5,903 nucleotides of DNA. Source: TMED23 sp964643045. Its GTDB lineage: Bacteria; Pseudomonadota; Alphaproteobacteria; Rhodospirillales; UBA2165. Both the position numbers and the translations under genes were made by a program. The DNA lies in contig CAZXSC010000144.1 in NCBI GenBank assembly GCA_964643045.1, positions 1 to 5,903 of the forward strand. The letters run 5' to 3'. Below, piece after piece: positions 5,473-5,903 of this stretch (its first letter is position 1; each line of letters opens with the position of its first letter). The notes under the pieces were generated by a model. The model saw only the letters and a program-made list of their open reading frames with translations, was not told where the DNA came from and searched no databases.

Positions 5473-5903
5473 TTATTCAGCTGCCAAAACGTCATGTTGT
5501 TCGTTCATTGGATCACTTGGATTCCTACCCATCCATTTTGACCATTCATCATAAAAATGACGCATTCCAATTTCGTCATGAATAAGATTGTTTTCATGGC
5601 GGCCGTGAAGGATGCGTCTCGGTTCTGAGCCAGTCTGCATACTTGCACCCTGGCCTGAAATTCCAAGGAGGTCTTCATGAAGGTTTCGACCGAATGGTCC
5701 CCATATTGAATTATGGTGCTCGATGCGAGTTTTACGATCTTTTTGAGAATCATTTTTGAGACCCAAGCCACGAAACTCTATCATTACTTTATTTGGTCCG
5801 AGAGGAGTCACAATGTCACAACGAAGTGCTGATCCTCTTAGGTTGAAATTCATACCTGGAAATAAATCAATCATGTACCATTGGTTTGGAGGAAAACCAG
5901 GGA
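5473..5903 (-). CDS. msmA: Rieske oxygenase large (alpha) subunit, MsmA-like, C-terminal part (5' end outside window)
   Basis: The frame is open to the right window edge (GFPPNQWYM precedes the ATG at 5874), so only about 142 C-terminal residues are visible and that ATG is internal. The segment belongs to the catalytic domain of a Rieske non-haem iron oxygenase. Counting from the internal ATG, NLRGSALRCDIVTPLGPNKV is at 11-30, IEHHNSIWGPFGRNLHEDLL at 51-70 and LHGRHENNLIHDEIGMRHFY at 89-108. D68 in HED lines up with the Asp iron ligand of benzoate- and naphthalene-type oxygenases. The two His ligands and the Rieske domain lie outside the window. The sequence recalls MsmA, the hydroxylase alpha subunit of methanesulfonate monooxygenase, which converts methanesulfonate to formaldehyde and sulfite with NADH and oxygen. 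It is followed by the beta and ferredoxin genes. Rieske oxygenase is sure; the substrate is inferred. Confidence 0.75.
   Translation of the reverse strand, partial: PGFPPNQWYMIDLFPGMNFNLRGSALRCDIVTPLGPNKVMIEFRGLGLKNDSQKDRKTRIEHHNSIWGPFGRNLHEDLLGISGQGASMQTGSEPRRILHGRHENNLIHDEIGMRHFYDEWSKWMGRNPSDPMNEQHDVLAAE

Noticed and set aside
5505..5771. 88-residue minus-strand frame within the alpha subunit gene
   Set aside because: It is a shifted frame of the same strand; the main frame carries the conserved oxygenase sequence.

Overview
The window is an AT-rich stretch of proteobacterial DNA, possibly from a marine alphaproteobacterium. This guess rests on base composition and gene families only, and the taxon is uncertain. 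It holds seven protein genes, two of them cut by the window edges. No RNA genes, insertion sequences or CRISPR arrays were seen.

Layout: (1) Positions 1-500, plus strand: the C-terminal end of a GldG-family ABC-transporter auxiliary protein, probably unrelated to the rest. (2) 548-1459, minus strand: a LysR regulator whose N-terminus resembles FdsR, the regulator of NAD-linked formate dehydrogenase. (3) 1460-2102: a 643-base divergent intergenic region with candidate operator dyads and one candidate promoter. (4) 2103-3008, plus strand: a diverged PanB-like protein (ketopantoate hydroxymethyltransferase fold). (5) 3149-5903, minus strand: a gene train read right to left. It encodes the C-terminal end of a Rieske oxygenase alpha subunit, its small beta subunit, a Rieske ferredoxin, and a GcvT-like folate-binding protein. 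The panB-like and gcvT-like genes converge on a 140-base spacer with nested inverted repeats.

The alpha/beta/ferredoxin order and the sequence signatures fit best with methanesulfonate monooxygenase (MsmA, MsmB, MsmC). That enzyme splits methanesulfonate into formaldehyde and sulfite. The assignment is made from remembered family features, not from a search.

The notable point is the company it keeps. The place where the reductase gene msmD would be expected holds a GcvT-like protein, and a PanB-like protein lies next to it. Both families handle one-carbon units on tetrahydrofolate, and the nearby regulator resembles a formate-linked one. My working model is a one-carbon module: the oxygenase releases formaldehyde, which is captured on or passed through folate by the GcvT-like and PanB-like proteins, under LysR control. 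The model is inference; gene identities at the family level are much firmer than the pathway.
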